From assembly GCF_000255655.1 (NCBI RefSeq), contig NZ_JH636435.1, positions 3,050,960-3,114,959 on the forward strand: 64,000 bases of DNA, in the 5' to 3' direction. The notes below the pieces were generated by a model. That model was given only the letters and a program-made list of their open reading frames with translations. It had not been told where the DNA came from and did no database searches. The DNA comes from Schlesneria paludicola DSM 18645. GTDB lineage: Bacteria > Planctomycetota > Planctomycetia > Planctomycetales > Planctomycetaceae. The translations under genes were made by a program, and so were the position numbers. Below, one piece after another: positions 26,018 through 33,788 of the stretch (its first letter is position 1; each line of letters starts with the position of its first letter).

Positions 26018-26425
26018 TTAATTCCGCACACGCTCTCGCAGATCATTGACAGCGACGTGCCACTCACTTGCATCTCCTTCCTCCCAAAGCTCGAGCAATT
26101 CGGACTGCGGAGCGAGTACACGCTCAATGACTGTAAGTGCGATTTGGATAAGATTCTCCGGTGGCTTCACCTTGTGTGATGCAACCCAATTATCGATCGT
26201 TTCAGTGTATGGGTCACGAACGCCCCAATTTCCTTTCAAACGGGCAATGACTTCACATGCCGCAAGTCCTTCGCATGCGACATCGGCGTCCAAGTAATCA
26301 TCGGATCCATTGAGCACAGTTTCGAGGGTTTGCCGAATCAAACTGAGATCGTCGACATCTTCCAAGCTATAGGCCCAGTCACATGCCACGTCGTTGCCAA
26401 ACGAATCTACACTCCAAGTTCCCAT
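26018..26425 (-). CDS. DUF4259 protein
   Basis: A 135-residue protein starting MGTWSVDSFGNDVACDWAYSL, the characteristic N-terminus of DUF4259 (MG.WG...F.ND.A.DW...L). The remainder is helical (ALTVIERVLAPQSELLELWEE), with the usual WHVAVNDLRERV end. Function is unknown; members are scattered widely and are often in accessory regions. GGAG lies ten bases before the ATG at 26425. Confidence 0.85.
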   Translation of the reverse strand: MGTWSVDSFGNDVACDWAYSLEDVDDLSLIRQTLETVLNGSDDYLDADVACEGLAACEVIARLKGNWGVRDPYTETIDNWVASHKVKPPENLIQIALTVIERVLAPQSELLELWEEGDASEWHVAVNDLRERVRN

Positions 26426-27011
26426 CCCTGAATCTCCGCAAACGTTACGTGTCAAATTTCGAAATCATGCTTTCCCGCAAATATGGATCGCAATTTAGCC
26501 ACAGTCGCCGACCATGCCCTCCGTAAAACAGGGCATCATCTGAAAAAGAACAATCGTCCCAATAAGATTTTTGAAATGTGCTGAACGGGACGCCAACACA
26601 CTCTCGCATGGTTTGATGCAATTGTCGCAAAAAAAGGCGTTTTCGACTCGGATCGCGCTTACCTCATAGCCCATCATGCGTGGCGATTTAGGCAGAATGT
26701 GGAATCGCTCATGAAAGAGAGAAAATTGGTTTCCAACTCTTCACAACAAGAGACGAAAAGATACTAAGGCTCTGCATTTCTCTCGCCTTAATCGTCATCG
26801 CGAGAGTCCGAACAAGATTTGGCAGGTGCTGACGAGCTTGAATTGCCCATCACTTGAAAGATGTGGCATCAATTGAAGCGATAACGCCTCGTCTCTGAAC
26901 CGCCACCGACAGCGTTCGGCGTAAGCTGATGCGGCTTCAATTGTTGGCGCAGAAAGCATCGCGAGAACGACGAACCTATTCGAAGCCCAGCATGCGACGC
27001 GGACAAAAAAA
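26426..27011. other. Intergenic region with a doubtful small frame
   Basis: A 61-codon frame at 26445-26630 (minus strand, containing MRECVGVPFSTFQKSYWDD) ends 20 bp before the DUF4259 gene. Its aromatic-rich composition looks protein-like but it has no recognised family, and an adjacent frame upstream (CDNCIKP at about 26615-26635) suggests a frameshifted remnant. Nothing else was seen. Confidence 0.3.
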
Positions 27012-27085
27012 TGTCCCCGGCTGGAGTCGAACCAGCAACCTTCGGCTTCGGAGGCCGACGCTCTATCCAATTGAGCTACGAGAAC
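27012..27085 (-). tRNA. tRNA-Arg (anticodon CCG)
   Basis: The 74-nt minus-strand sequence folds as a tRNA: acceptor GTTCTCG / CGGGGAC with two G-U pairs, D arm GCTC-AATTGGATA-GAGC, anticodon stem TCGGC / GCCGA around loop CTCCGAA (anticodon CCG, reads CGG), and T arm GCTGG-TTCGACT-CCAGC. The discriminator base is A; CCA is not encoded. A frame translating as [14 protein letters not shown] across it is the familiar tRNA artefact. Confidence 0.95.
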
Positions 27086-27434
27086 GATTGAAACCGATCG
27101 TGGAACAGAAACTGATGAGAGACAATGAGTTACACCTTGGAGGTGAGCTCGTTGAAACTCGTTTTCTGTGGAGATGCGGAATCTTTGGTTGATTATCGAC
27201 GATTTCGTGATGAAAACAAGTTCGGTCGCAAAATCCTGGGTCGCAAGCGGCCTGATGCGGCAATTCATAAGCCGTGAGACGAATTCCGGTTTGGTTGATG
27301 AAGGGGTTACGTGGCGACCACCGGATCGTGTGACTGGGATGAGTGACTTGGGCTGCTTGAAAGTCTGGGGGTAGCTGAGATACTGCTGCCAGTGCGACGT
27401 GTCTTCTCGTGACTGACAAAATAAGGACTAGACA
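27086..27434. other. Intergenic, nothing recognised
   Basis: About 350 bp between tRNA-Arg and the divergently oriented tpx gene. It should contain both promoters. No repeat, hairpin or coding frame is supported. Confidence 0.5.
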
Positions 27435-27947
27435 ATGAAACGAGTTGGAGCAACGACTCTTAAGGGAAATCCGGTCGACCTCAAGGGCCGTGCCCTGAAA
27501 GTTGGCGATGAAGCGCCGGAATTCAAGCTGCAAGACAATAGCCTGGCGGACATTACGCTCGCATCGAGCGCGGGCAAGACGCGAATCATTGCCACGATTC
27601 CTTCGCTGGATACCAGCACCTGCCACGCAGAAACCAAGCGATTCAACGACGAAGCGAAGAAGCTGTCGAACGTGGAAGTCCTGGTCGTCAGCATGGACCT
27701 GCCGTTCGGTGCCAAGCGCTGGTGCGGAGCGGAAGGCGTGGAAACGGTCAAAACGCTGAGCGCTCATCGCTGCACCGATTTCGGGAGTGATTATGGCGTG
27801 TTGATTTCGGGTGGACCGCTTGATCGCTGTCTGTCCCGCGCGATCTTCGTCGTGAACGGGGCTGGTAAGGTCACGTATGTCGAATACGTACCGGAAATCG
27901 CCGATCACCCGAACTACGAAGCCGTTTTGGCTGCCGCCAAGAGCTGA
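27435..27947 (+). CDS. tpx: Thiol peroxidase (atypical 2-Cys peroxiredoxin)
   Basis: A 170-residue cytoplasmic peroxiredoxin of the Tpx subfamily. The N-terminus KGNPVDLKG..LKVGDEAPEF and the active-site block PSLDTSTCHAETKRFN contain the peroxidatic C63; the resolving C97 is in RWCGAEGVETVKTLS. The C-terminal YVEYVPEIADHPNYEAVLAA is normal. It reduces alkyl and hydrogen peroxides using thioredoxin. AAGGA lies about ten bases before the ATG. It appears monocistronic, followed by an R1 repeat and, 350 bp on, a hairpin terminator. Confidence 0.96.
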   Translation: MKRVGATTLKGNPVDLKGRALKVGDEAPEFKLQDNSLADITLASSAGKTRIIATIPSLDTSTCHAETKRFNDEAKKLSNVEVLVVSMDLPFGAKRWCGAEGVETVKTLSAHRCTDFGSDYGVLISGGPLDRCLSRAIFVVNGAGKVTYVEYVPEIADHPNYEAVLAAAKS

Positions 27948-28056
27948 ACGTTCTTTTGCAGCCGCTACGACGATTTGGCAGGGACAGCCTGTGAAGACGG
28001 AACGCCGTACGATTTCCAACTGACGGTCTTCTGCAGCCTGAAATCCACCGGCATAG

Positions 28057-28155
28057 CAGCCTGTTGAAGTAAGGGGGGACAGGCACCTTGGCGTTGACGA
28101 TGTCATGGCGTTTCTTAAGCGGGCCGAGGCCAGTCCCCGTTACTTCAACAGGCTG
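28057..28155. repeat. Dispersed repeat family R1, copy 2 (best preserved)
   Basis: A 99-bp element with a perfect 16-bp terminal inverted repeat CAGCCTGTTGAAGTAA and inner inverted motifs GGGGACAGGCACC / GAGGCCAGTCCCC. ATAG lies immediately on both sides (28053-28056 region and 28156-28159), consistent with a 4-bp target duplication. No coding capacity. Confidence 0.88.
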
Positions 28156-28301
28156 ATAGCCTGTGACGCACAAAATTGAAGAACGGTGTGCCGATTGAAG
28201 AATGGCGTGCCGCGATGCGTTGACCACAAACGAAGTCGGCAGACTTTGACTCGTTTGGGTCGGCGCATGGCGACGTCATAACGGACTCGCGTGAATTTGA
28301 G

Positions 28302-28331
28302 GGGCTTCCGTCCTTGGCGGAAGCCCTTTTT
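28302..28331 (+). terminator. Rho-independent terminator
   Basis: GGGCTTCCG / CGGAAGCCC stem of nine base pairs, seven-base loop, followed by TTTTT. It is oriented to end plus-strand transcription from tpx before the PepSY-like gene. Confidence 0.85.
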
Positions 28332-28599
28332 CTGTTTGGGAAGGGTGCGCGAAACACTCGTTCCAAACGACTCGGCCAGCGACGGGAACCGGCTCACAGT
28401 CATCGCAAACGCCGTTACGACGGAAACCCAGCCCGCGACACCTGAACATTCGCATCGCATCCAGCCGAACAATTCTCTTTGCAGCCAGGGCGTCATCGGA
28501 TAAATAATCGGCTGAAATGGGACTGTGCGACGTGTGCGATGGCTCGCACAGATCGCGTCGCCGCCTGGTCCCGCTCATGGAATCACGAAAGGATTTGCG

Positions 28600-29214
28600 A
28601 TGAAGTTCCAAACTCTGCGGACGCCGCTCGTCTGCTTCGCCGTGTTGGCGACAACGCTGGTCGCGCTGCGGGCCGCGGATGAAAAAGGTAAGGCAAAAGC
28701 CGCCCCCGCAGAACAACAGCCCGGGGTGATCAAGTTCGAAACCGCACCGGCCGCCGTGCAGAAGACGTTCAAGGAAGAAACCAAGGGCTCCAAGATCGAG
28801 CTTCTGGGGAAGAGTCTGAACGGCCCCCTGTTCTTCCGCGCCATCGTCGGCGTGGCTGGCAATGATTATGACATTTCCGTCGCAGAAGACGGCCAGGTTC
28901 TCGAAAAGGTCCTGAACGCGATTCGCACGGAAGCCAAACTGGAAGACTGCCCCCCGGCCGTCCAGAAAGCCTTAAAAGAAGAAGCCAAGGGAGCCAAAGT
29001 CGAGCACATCACGCGCGTCGCCGCCGGCAAGCGCGCCGACTACGTGATTGACGTGGCAATCGGCAAATCCAAGTATCAACTCGTCTTCCACGAAGATGGA
29101 ACACTGAGCTCGAAGATGATCGACGAAGGTGATGACGCCGAGGAATTGCCATCACCGGGCGGAACGAAAGAGCCTGAAAAGAAAGAAGCTCCTAAGTCCG
29201 CGAAGAAGAAATGA
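28600..29214 (+). CDS. Secreted PepSY-like protein
   Basis: A 204-residue protein with signal peptide PLVCFAVLATTLVALRAAD. The mature part has two related PepSY-like units, each with the pattern PAVQKTFKEETKGSKIELL / PAVQKALKEEAKGAKVEHI followed by a strand pair (DYDISVAEDGQVL; KYQLVFHEDGTLSSK). The C-terminus is a lysine/glutamate-rich tail. PepSY-like domains are thought to inhibit proteases or bind small ligands in the periplasm. AAAGGA lies eight bases before the ATG at 28600; the longer frame starting at 28525 lacks a site. Confidence 0.78.
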   Translation: MKFQTLRTPLVCFAVLATTLVALRAADEKGKAKAAPAEQQPGVIKFETAPAAVQKTFKEETKGSKIELLGKSLNGPLFFRAIVGVAGNDYDISVAEDGQVLEKVLNAIRTEAKLEDCPPAVQKALKEEAKGAKVEHITRVAAGKRADYVIDVAIGKSKYQLVFHEDGTLSSKMIDEGDDAEELPSPGGTKEPEKKEAPKSAKKK

Positions 29215-29271
29215 TCGCTCGGGCGTCTTGTCACGATGATGGGACGCCATGCTGAAACAAGTCTCTTGTTC

Positions 29272-30543
29272 TCAGTTTCCGCCTTTGACGGACCGCGTGC
29301 CCTTTTCGGAGGGCAATCCCGCGGTTCGTTGAGGCAGCAGAAGCTCGGGACTGTTTGAGTCTGGTTTCCGGTTCAGCAATTCTGAAAGCTGAAACGAGGA
29401 ATACTTCTGCTCCGCAGCCGGTTTCTTGTCAGACGAGGCGTTTGCAACCCAAAACCGTGTCGTCGCGGGTTCGAACAGCACGTTGTGGAGATTCGACTCC
29501 ATCGCGATGGGGCGATCCATCAGGTGCAGTGCGCTTTCAATCGTGAACTTGCCGTGTCCGGCGGTCGTCTGCCGGGACAATTCCTGATAACGATCGCCGG
29601 CCGACATCAGAACGCAGTCTTTGACGGGATTCGACAGCATCGGATGGGATTCGCCCGGCAGGATCAACGTGAACACGTCCCAAGACGCTTCCATCCCGAC
29701 CGCATTATTCGTTTCGCCGTCAGCGAGCACGTAATAGTACTGACATGTCCGCGGACCATCACGGAATGTCGCAATCGCTTCGTCGAGCGACTTGGCGGTC
29801 TCGAGTGCATCGCGTACCAACAGCGCCATGGGACGCCCATTCCAATGGCCAAGCCCCTTCCCCCCCATCTCACCGACGGAAATGTGTTCGGCGTTCATGC
29901 CGGTGACCGAGCCGATGAACCCGGCGTAACTGACATTCACCCAAGGTAAGCGGCCCTCCGGTTCATAGACGATCACGACAGCGTGATCTTGCAGACCCCA
30001 ATCAATCGCGTAGTCGAGTACGCGACCATGTAGCATGTTGCCGTTCTTTGTGGCCGTTTTGGCCAATGCGAAGCCGCTGCAATGAAAGAGCTCTGGAACA
30101 AAATTACCCGCACGGACATCGGCGACGGACTGACCTGACCCCGCGGCCAATCCTTCCATTTCTTCGAAATAACGCCCGGCAACGTGTGGCTGCTGGATCG
30201 CCACGATCATGTCGATCGCCGTCCGTGGCGTGACTTTCAGCGGACCGACCTCGACTAGATTCAGGCTGCCGGCCTTATCGACCAAAATCGATTTCATGTT
30301 TTGTCGACAGTGATCGCGCAGTAGGGCGCCATGCTGATACCCCATCTCGTACGGAGTGCCCTTGAGATGCAGGACGGGATATCCTTCGATCGTCTCCAGC
30401 CAACCCTTGCCGCATCGCGCCACCGTCTGTGCCGCCGGACCAGACTTTGTATCCTCTGCAAAGAGGGTTGGTCCGCAGACGACGAGCAGCGCCAATGCCG
30501 CGACGAAGCGAGATCCGCGCCAATGCTTTTCGATCTGATTCAC
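29272..30543 (-). CDS. Secreted C45-family N-terminal-nucleophile hydrolase
   Basis: A 423-residue protein with a signal peptide (FVAALALLVVCGPTLFAE). The body matches the acyl-CoA:6-aminopenicillanic-acid acyltransferase / phospholipase-B-like family (peptidase C45): KGTPYEMGYQHGALLRDHC, then ELFHC155SGFAL where the Cys is the likely N-terminal nucleophile after self-cleavage, LHGRVLDYAIDWG and MNAEHISVGEMGG. It probably hydrolyses amide bonds of acylated compounds in the periplasm. The start is GTG at 30543 because AGGAG lies six bases upstream; an in-frame TTG at 30573 lacks one. It converges with the PepSY-like gene. Confidence 0.85.
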   Translation of the reverse strand: MNQIEKHWRGSRFVAALALLVVCGPTLFAEDTKSGPAAQTVARCGKGWLETIEGYPVLHLKGTPYEMGYQHGALLRDHCRQNMKSILVDKAGSLNLVEVGPLKVTPRTAIDMIVAIQQPHVAGRYFEEMEGLAAGSGQSVADVRAGNFVPELFHCSGFALAKTATKNGNMLHGRVLDYAIDWGLQDHAVVIVYEPEGRLPWVNVSYAGFIGSVTGMNAEHISVGEMGGKGLGHWNGRPMALLVRDALETAKSLDEAIATFRDGPRTCQYYYVLADGETNNAVGMEASWDVFTLILPGESHPMLSNPVKDCVLMSAGDRYQELSRQTTAGHGKFTIESALHLMDRPIAMESNLHNVLFEPATTRFWVANASSDKKPAAEQKYSSFQLSELLNRKPDSNSPELLLPQRTAGLPSEKGTRSVKGGN

Positions 30544-30675
30544 GATGAACTCCTGTCGCGAGAAACGATGCAAGAGAGACGGGAACGATCAGCATATCCT
30601 ATCAACGCCTGGAAAACAGTTCCAAAGCGACGACGCGCGAGTCCCCCCGGCCTTTACGGTTGATCAGAGCGATCG

Positions 30676-31353
30676 TCACGTCTGCAGAATTCCACTGGCG
30701 CTGACTGCGGCGACGATGTCCGCGGTGATGGCGTCCATTGAGCGGACGTCCTGATTCGCGACGCATGGGATCGTGATCCAGTCGGGGCTGGTCGCGAGCT
30801 GGGTGTAGACATTCCGCACATTTTGCAGATATTGCGCATCCGCTTCCTGAAGATCAGCTGCCTTGTCGGTGTACGTCCGCTGTGACTTGGCGGCGATCAA
30901 CCGTTGTGCCTGGGGCACAGGTACGTCGAGAAACAGCGTCAATTGCGCCTGGGGAAGCTTGTAGATCGACGACTCGAGGTGCTGAATCCAGTCGATAAGG
31001 TCCGCGCGTTCTGAATCGGAGACCTTCGCCCCCTGATGCGCGATATTGGACGCCATGTATCGATCACAAATCACGACATCGTTTGTCGCGAGCGAACGTT
31101 CGATCAGATCCTTGGATTCAAAACGGTCTCCGGCGAACAGCAGGGACACGAGCAGCGGATGCACAACATCCAGACTGCCGAACCGCCCATTCAGAAAGTC
31201 GCCGATTTTGGCCCCGAACCGGGTCTGTTGATATTGTGGAAAACTGAGCAGTGCCGCACGCAACCCCTGGGAGACATAGTGCGCCTGCAATCGCGCCGCC
31301 TGGGTGCCCTTCCCCGAACCGTCAATTCCTTCAATCGCAATCAGCGCGCTCAA
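30676..31353 (-). CDS. tmk: Thymidylate kinase
   Basis: A 225-residue P-loop kinase converting dTMP to dTDP. The P-loop is IEGIDGSGKGTQAARL, the DR-Y motif is VICDRYMASNIAHQGA, and LTLFLDVPVPQAQRL precedes the LID region. The GDRFESKDLIERSL segment is typical of Tmk. The start codon is TTG at 31353, with AAAGGG upstream at fair spacing; no in-frame ATG lies near the N-terminus. No replication neighbours are evident here. Confidence 0.9.
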   Translation of the reverse strand: MSALIAIEGIDGSGKGTQAARLQAHYVSQGLRAALLSFPQYQQTRFGAKIGDFLNGRFGSLDVVHPLLVSLLFAGDRFESKDLIERSLATNDVVICDRYMASNIAHQGAKVSDSERADLIDWIQHLESSIYKLPQAQLTLFLDVPVPQAQRLIAAKSQRTYTDKAADLQEADAQYLQNVRNVYTQLATSPDWITIPCVANQDVRSMDAITADIVAAVSASGILQT

Positions 31354-31590
31354 ACCGACAACCCTTTATTGAACGTGAACCTGAATCTGGATCATGCTCG
31401 CAGATTGTGACCACTGTTCCACGCAGCAACAACCATCGTCCAAGATCCGGCGGAATTCTTCGCGAAGATGCGCAGTGGATGCCGAAAAGACCGGCAAAGG
31501 AGTCAAGGTGCGTTTCACAGCCGCCCAGCATCTTGCGCTTTGCAAAGAACCTGCGCGCGGGGTCCGTCAGACGTCGCCGTTCGCTGTCCG

Positions 31591-31699
31591 AAGTGAGGGG
31601 GACAGGCACATCTTCCCGATTGATTGGAATCCACAGTGCTTCGACCAGAGCAACCGATCCCTTTGCCGCAGAAAAATGAGCCAGTCCCCAGCCTGTGAA
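31591..31699. repeat. R1-related repeat, degraded copy 4
   Basis: The inner R1 motifs are present in inverted arrangement (GAAGTGAGGGGGACAGGCAC near 31590 and GAGCCAGTCCCCAGCCTGTG near 31679-31698), but the terminal inverted repeats are scrambled. It lies between the SirB1-like gene and tmk. Confidence 0.6.
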
Positions 31700-31728
31700 C
31701 GGTTACCCCGTCAGACTGGCGGCGAAGA

Positions 31729-32568
31729 TCAATTCCATTTCGACAACTGGTGCTCGGCGATCTGCAGGTGGTTTTCGATCATCGGGCGATCTTTGGGCGA
31801 GCAATCCTTGAGACACGTTTCCAGCAGATCGATCGCGACCCCTGGTCGATTCGATTTGATGGCAATCAATGCCAGGTCACGGCGATGATCGAACGCCATG
31901 GAATGGAGCGCGAGCAGACGCCTTTGAACCAGCCACGCTTGCTCCCAGCTTTCCTGAGTCACATGCAAAGCTTTCAAATTATTCAGCATGCGAATGATAA
32001 TCTCACGCGGTGTCGCCGGTTCGAGCGCCTGGTCGATTTCTTCGCTAGAAAGACCGCTGAGTGTTTCGAGCCATTCGACGCAATCGTCGTAGTTGAGGAT
32101 TTGCCCCGCGTGAAATGTGTCGACGAAAAGCGGCCCTTCGATCGTGTCGAAGCGAGTCAGGAAATGCATGGGGGCGGCGACACCGACGAGATCGAGTCCG
32201 GCGCCCTGCGCCACGGCCACGTAGACGATCGAGAGACTGATGGGAATGCCGACGCCTGTTTCCACCACGCGATTGATGTAGCTGCATTCCGCACGCTGAA
32301 AGGCGTATTTATCACCGTGCAGACCGTGCGTTCCCGCAAGACATCGCACGAGTTCACTTAGCATTTCGCGGTCACTGCGCATGCGATGAATATGGGTGCG
32401 CAGTTCCACAGAACGTTTCGCAATCCAGCCGAGTGTGTGTTCAAAATCAAGCTTCGGCTGAGCATCGCGTGCCAGCTCAAGTGCCGCACCGATCAGATTG
32501 ACATCTTCCCGCCGTGCAAGCAATTTGCAAAACTCGGGATCACAAGAAAAATCGGTGTCGATATCCAT
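31729..32568 (-). CDS. SirB1-like transglutaminase-fold protein with TPR
   Basis: A 279-residue soluble protein. Residues 40-190 match the SirB1 family: HTLGWIAKRSVELR, INRVVETGVGIPISLSIVYVAVAQ, APMHFLTRF and VDTFHAGQIL. SirB1 has a transglutaminase-like fold; here no clear Cys nucleophile is seen in the ISLS position, so it may be non-catalytic. The C-terminal third (REIIIRMLNNLKALHVTQESWEQAWLVQRRLLAL...) forms TPR-like helical hairpins. The ATG at 32568 is chosen over a TTG one codon upstream. Role unknown. Confidence 0.82.
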   Translation of the reverse strand: MDIDTDFSCDPEFCKLLARREDVNLIGAALELARDAQPKLDFEHTLGWIAKRSVELRTHIHRMRSDREMLSELVRCLAGTHGLHGDKYAFQRAECSYINRVVETGVGIPISLSIVYVAVAQGAGLDLVGVAAPMHFLTRFDTIEGPLFVDTFHAGQILNYDDCVEWLETLSGLSSEEIDQALEPATPREIIIRMLNNLKALHVTQESWEQAWLVQRRLLALHSMAFDHRRDLALIAIKSNRPGVAIDLLETCLKDCSPKDRPMIENHLQIAEHQLSKWN

Positions 32569-32802
32569 CAATCGGCCGTTCCGAATGTGAGTGGCAGGCA
32601 GAACCCTATTCTAGGAGCTACCATCACCTGAGTCGAGATGGCCTCGCGCCGCATCAGGAAAGACCTGAGGCTGTGATCGTCCGACGCCACGAGATGAACG
32701 CCGAAGAAACAACGTGGCGCACTGTCAATACCGGGCACATCGTCCTAAAATCGACGTTTTGTTCCGGGCTCGTATCCACTCTCACCACGGCGAACACAAC
32801 GA

Positions 32803-33756
32803 ATGTCTGAGACGTCGCGGCGTGATCGAGTTGGACTGGGACTGATCGGCCTGGGGCCGATTTGGGAGCAGCACTACCGCGAGCCGTTGAGTCGATTGCG
32901 AAATCGACTGACCATTCGAATGGTCTACGACCCGGTTGAAGGTCGCTCCAAATCGATTGCCAGCGACTATGGTGCAGAAGTCGCTCATAGCCTGACACAG
33001 GTTCTTCGCCGCCCAACACTGCAGGGACTGATCATCCTTGATCCCGGTTGGTGTACCACAGGCTTTTTGAATCTGGTGATTCGGGGCAACAAACCTGCGT
33101 TCTTATCTAGCCAGGTGCTCAGTCATGCGGCCAATGCTGTCGCGGCACTCGGAAACTCAGTCAATCACGGGGACGCTGCTGGGCTACGGACCAATGCGGC
33201 GGAACAACTGATCCCCGAACTCTGCCAGCGATTCACCCCGGCTTCGTGTCGGCTGCGCGAACTGATTGCAACGCGGCTTGGCCCTGTTGTCAAAATCGCG
33301 ATAGAAGCCGACCTGTCACACCCCGCCACAGAGACCGCTTCGCTCGTTGACTGGTGCCTTGACTTGATGGGACAGGCTCCGACGATCTCGCCCGCCCCTT
33401 CGGGCGAATCAACAGCAGGGATTGATTTCACGTTTGCCGCTCGTACGAGTTCCAATGGACGGGCAATGCCGACACCTCGAACAGCCACGCTACGGCACTT
33501 ACCCGCGGACAACGCATTGATTCGTGTTCAATGCGAACGCGGTACCGCGACTCTGCCGAACCGCGCACAAATTCGCTGGGAAACGGCTGCGGAATCCGCG
33601 GACGAATCGTTGACCGACGAGCGGACAGAAACCGAAATTCTGATCGATCAGTTTTGTCGTCGCGCACTCGGGGGACTCAATCCGATCGGACGCCTGTCTG
33701 AATTTGTCCAGGCGTTAGAGATCGTCAATTCGATCCCTCTCCGACAACCGGCCTGA
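32803..33756 (+). CDS. Gfo/Idh/MocA-like Rossmann protein, probably non-catalytic
   Basis: A 317-residue protein starting with a dinucleotide-binding motif VGLGLIGLGPIWEQHY (G13-x2-G16-x-G18) and strands ordered as in Gfo/Idh/MocA oxidoreductases (TIRMVYDPVEGRS, LQGLIILDPGW). At the position of the catalytic EKP motif it reads KPAFLSSQVL, with the usual lysine apparently missing. The C-terminal substrate domain is shortened and diverged. It may bind NAD(P) as a regulator or be an enzyme of different mechanism. The start lacks a clear ribosome-binding site. It is divergent from the SirB1-like gene. Confidence 0.65.
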   Translation: MSETSRRDRVGLGLIGLGPIWEQHYREPLSRLRNRLTIRMVYDPVEGRSKSIASDYGAEVAHSLTQVLRRPTLQGLIILDPGWCTTGFLNLVIRGNKPAFLSSQVLSHAANAVAALGNSVNHGDAAGLRTNAAEQLIPELCQRFTPASCRLRELIATRLGPVVKIAIEADLSHPATETASLVDWCLDLMGQAPTISPAPSGESTAGIDFTFAARTSSNGRAMPTPRTATLRHLPADNALIRVQCERGTATLPNRAQIRWETAAESADESLTDERTETEILIDQFCRRALGGLNPIGRLSEFVQALEIVNSIPLRQPA

Positions 33757-33788
33757 GCCGTCCCGCGTGCGACCCGACGAGCCGGTCA

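Noticed and set aside
26795-27268. A 157-codon minus-strand frame containing [14 protein letters not shown]
   Set aside because: It is the translation of tRNA-Arg(CCG) and flanks; this phrase is a well-known artefact of tRNA genes.
29222-29248. Weak hairpin GGCGTC / GACGCC between convergent genes as a terminator
   Set aside because: Only six base pairs with a long loop and no T tract.
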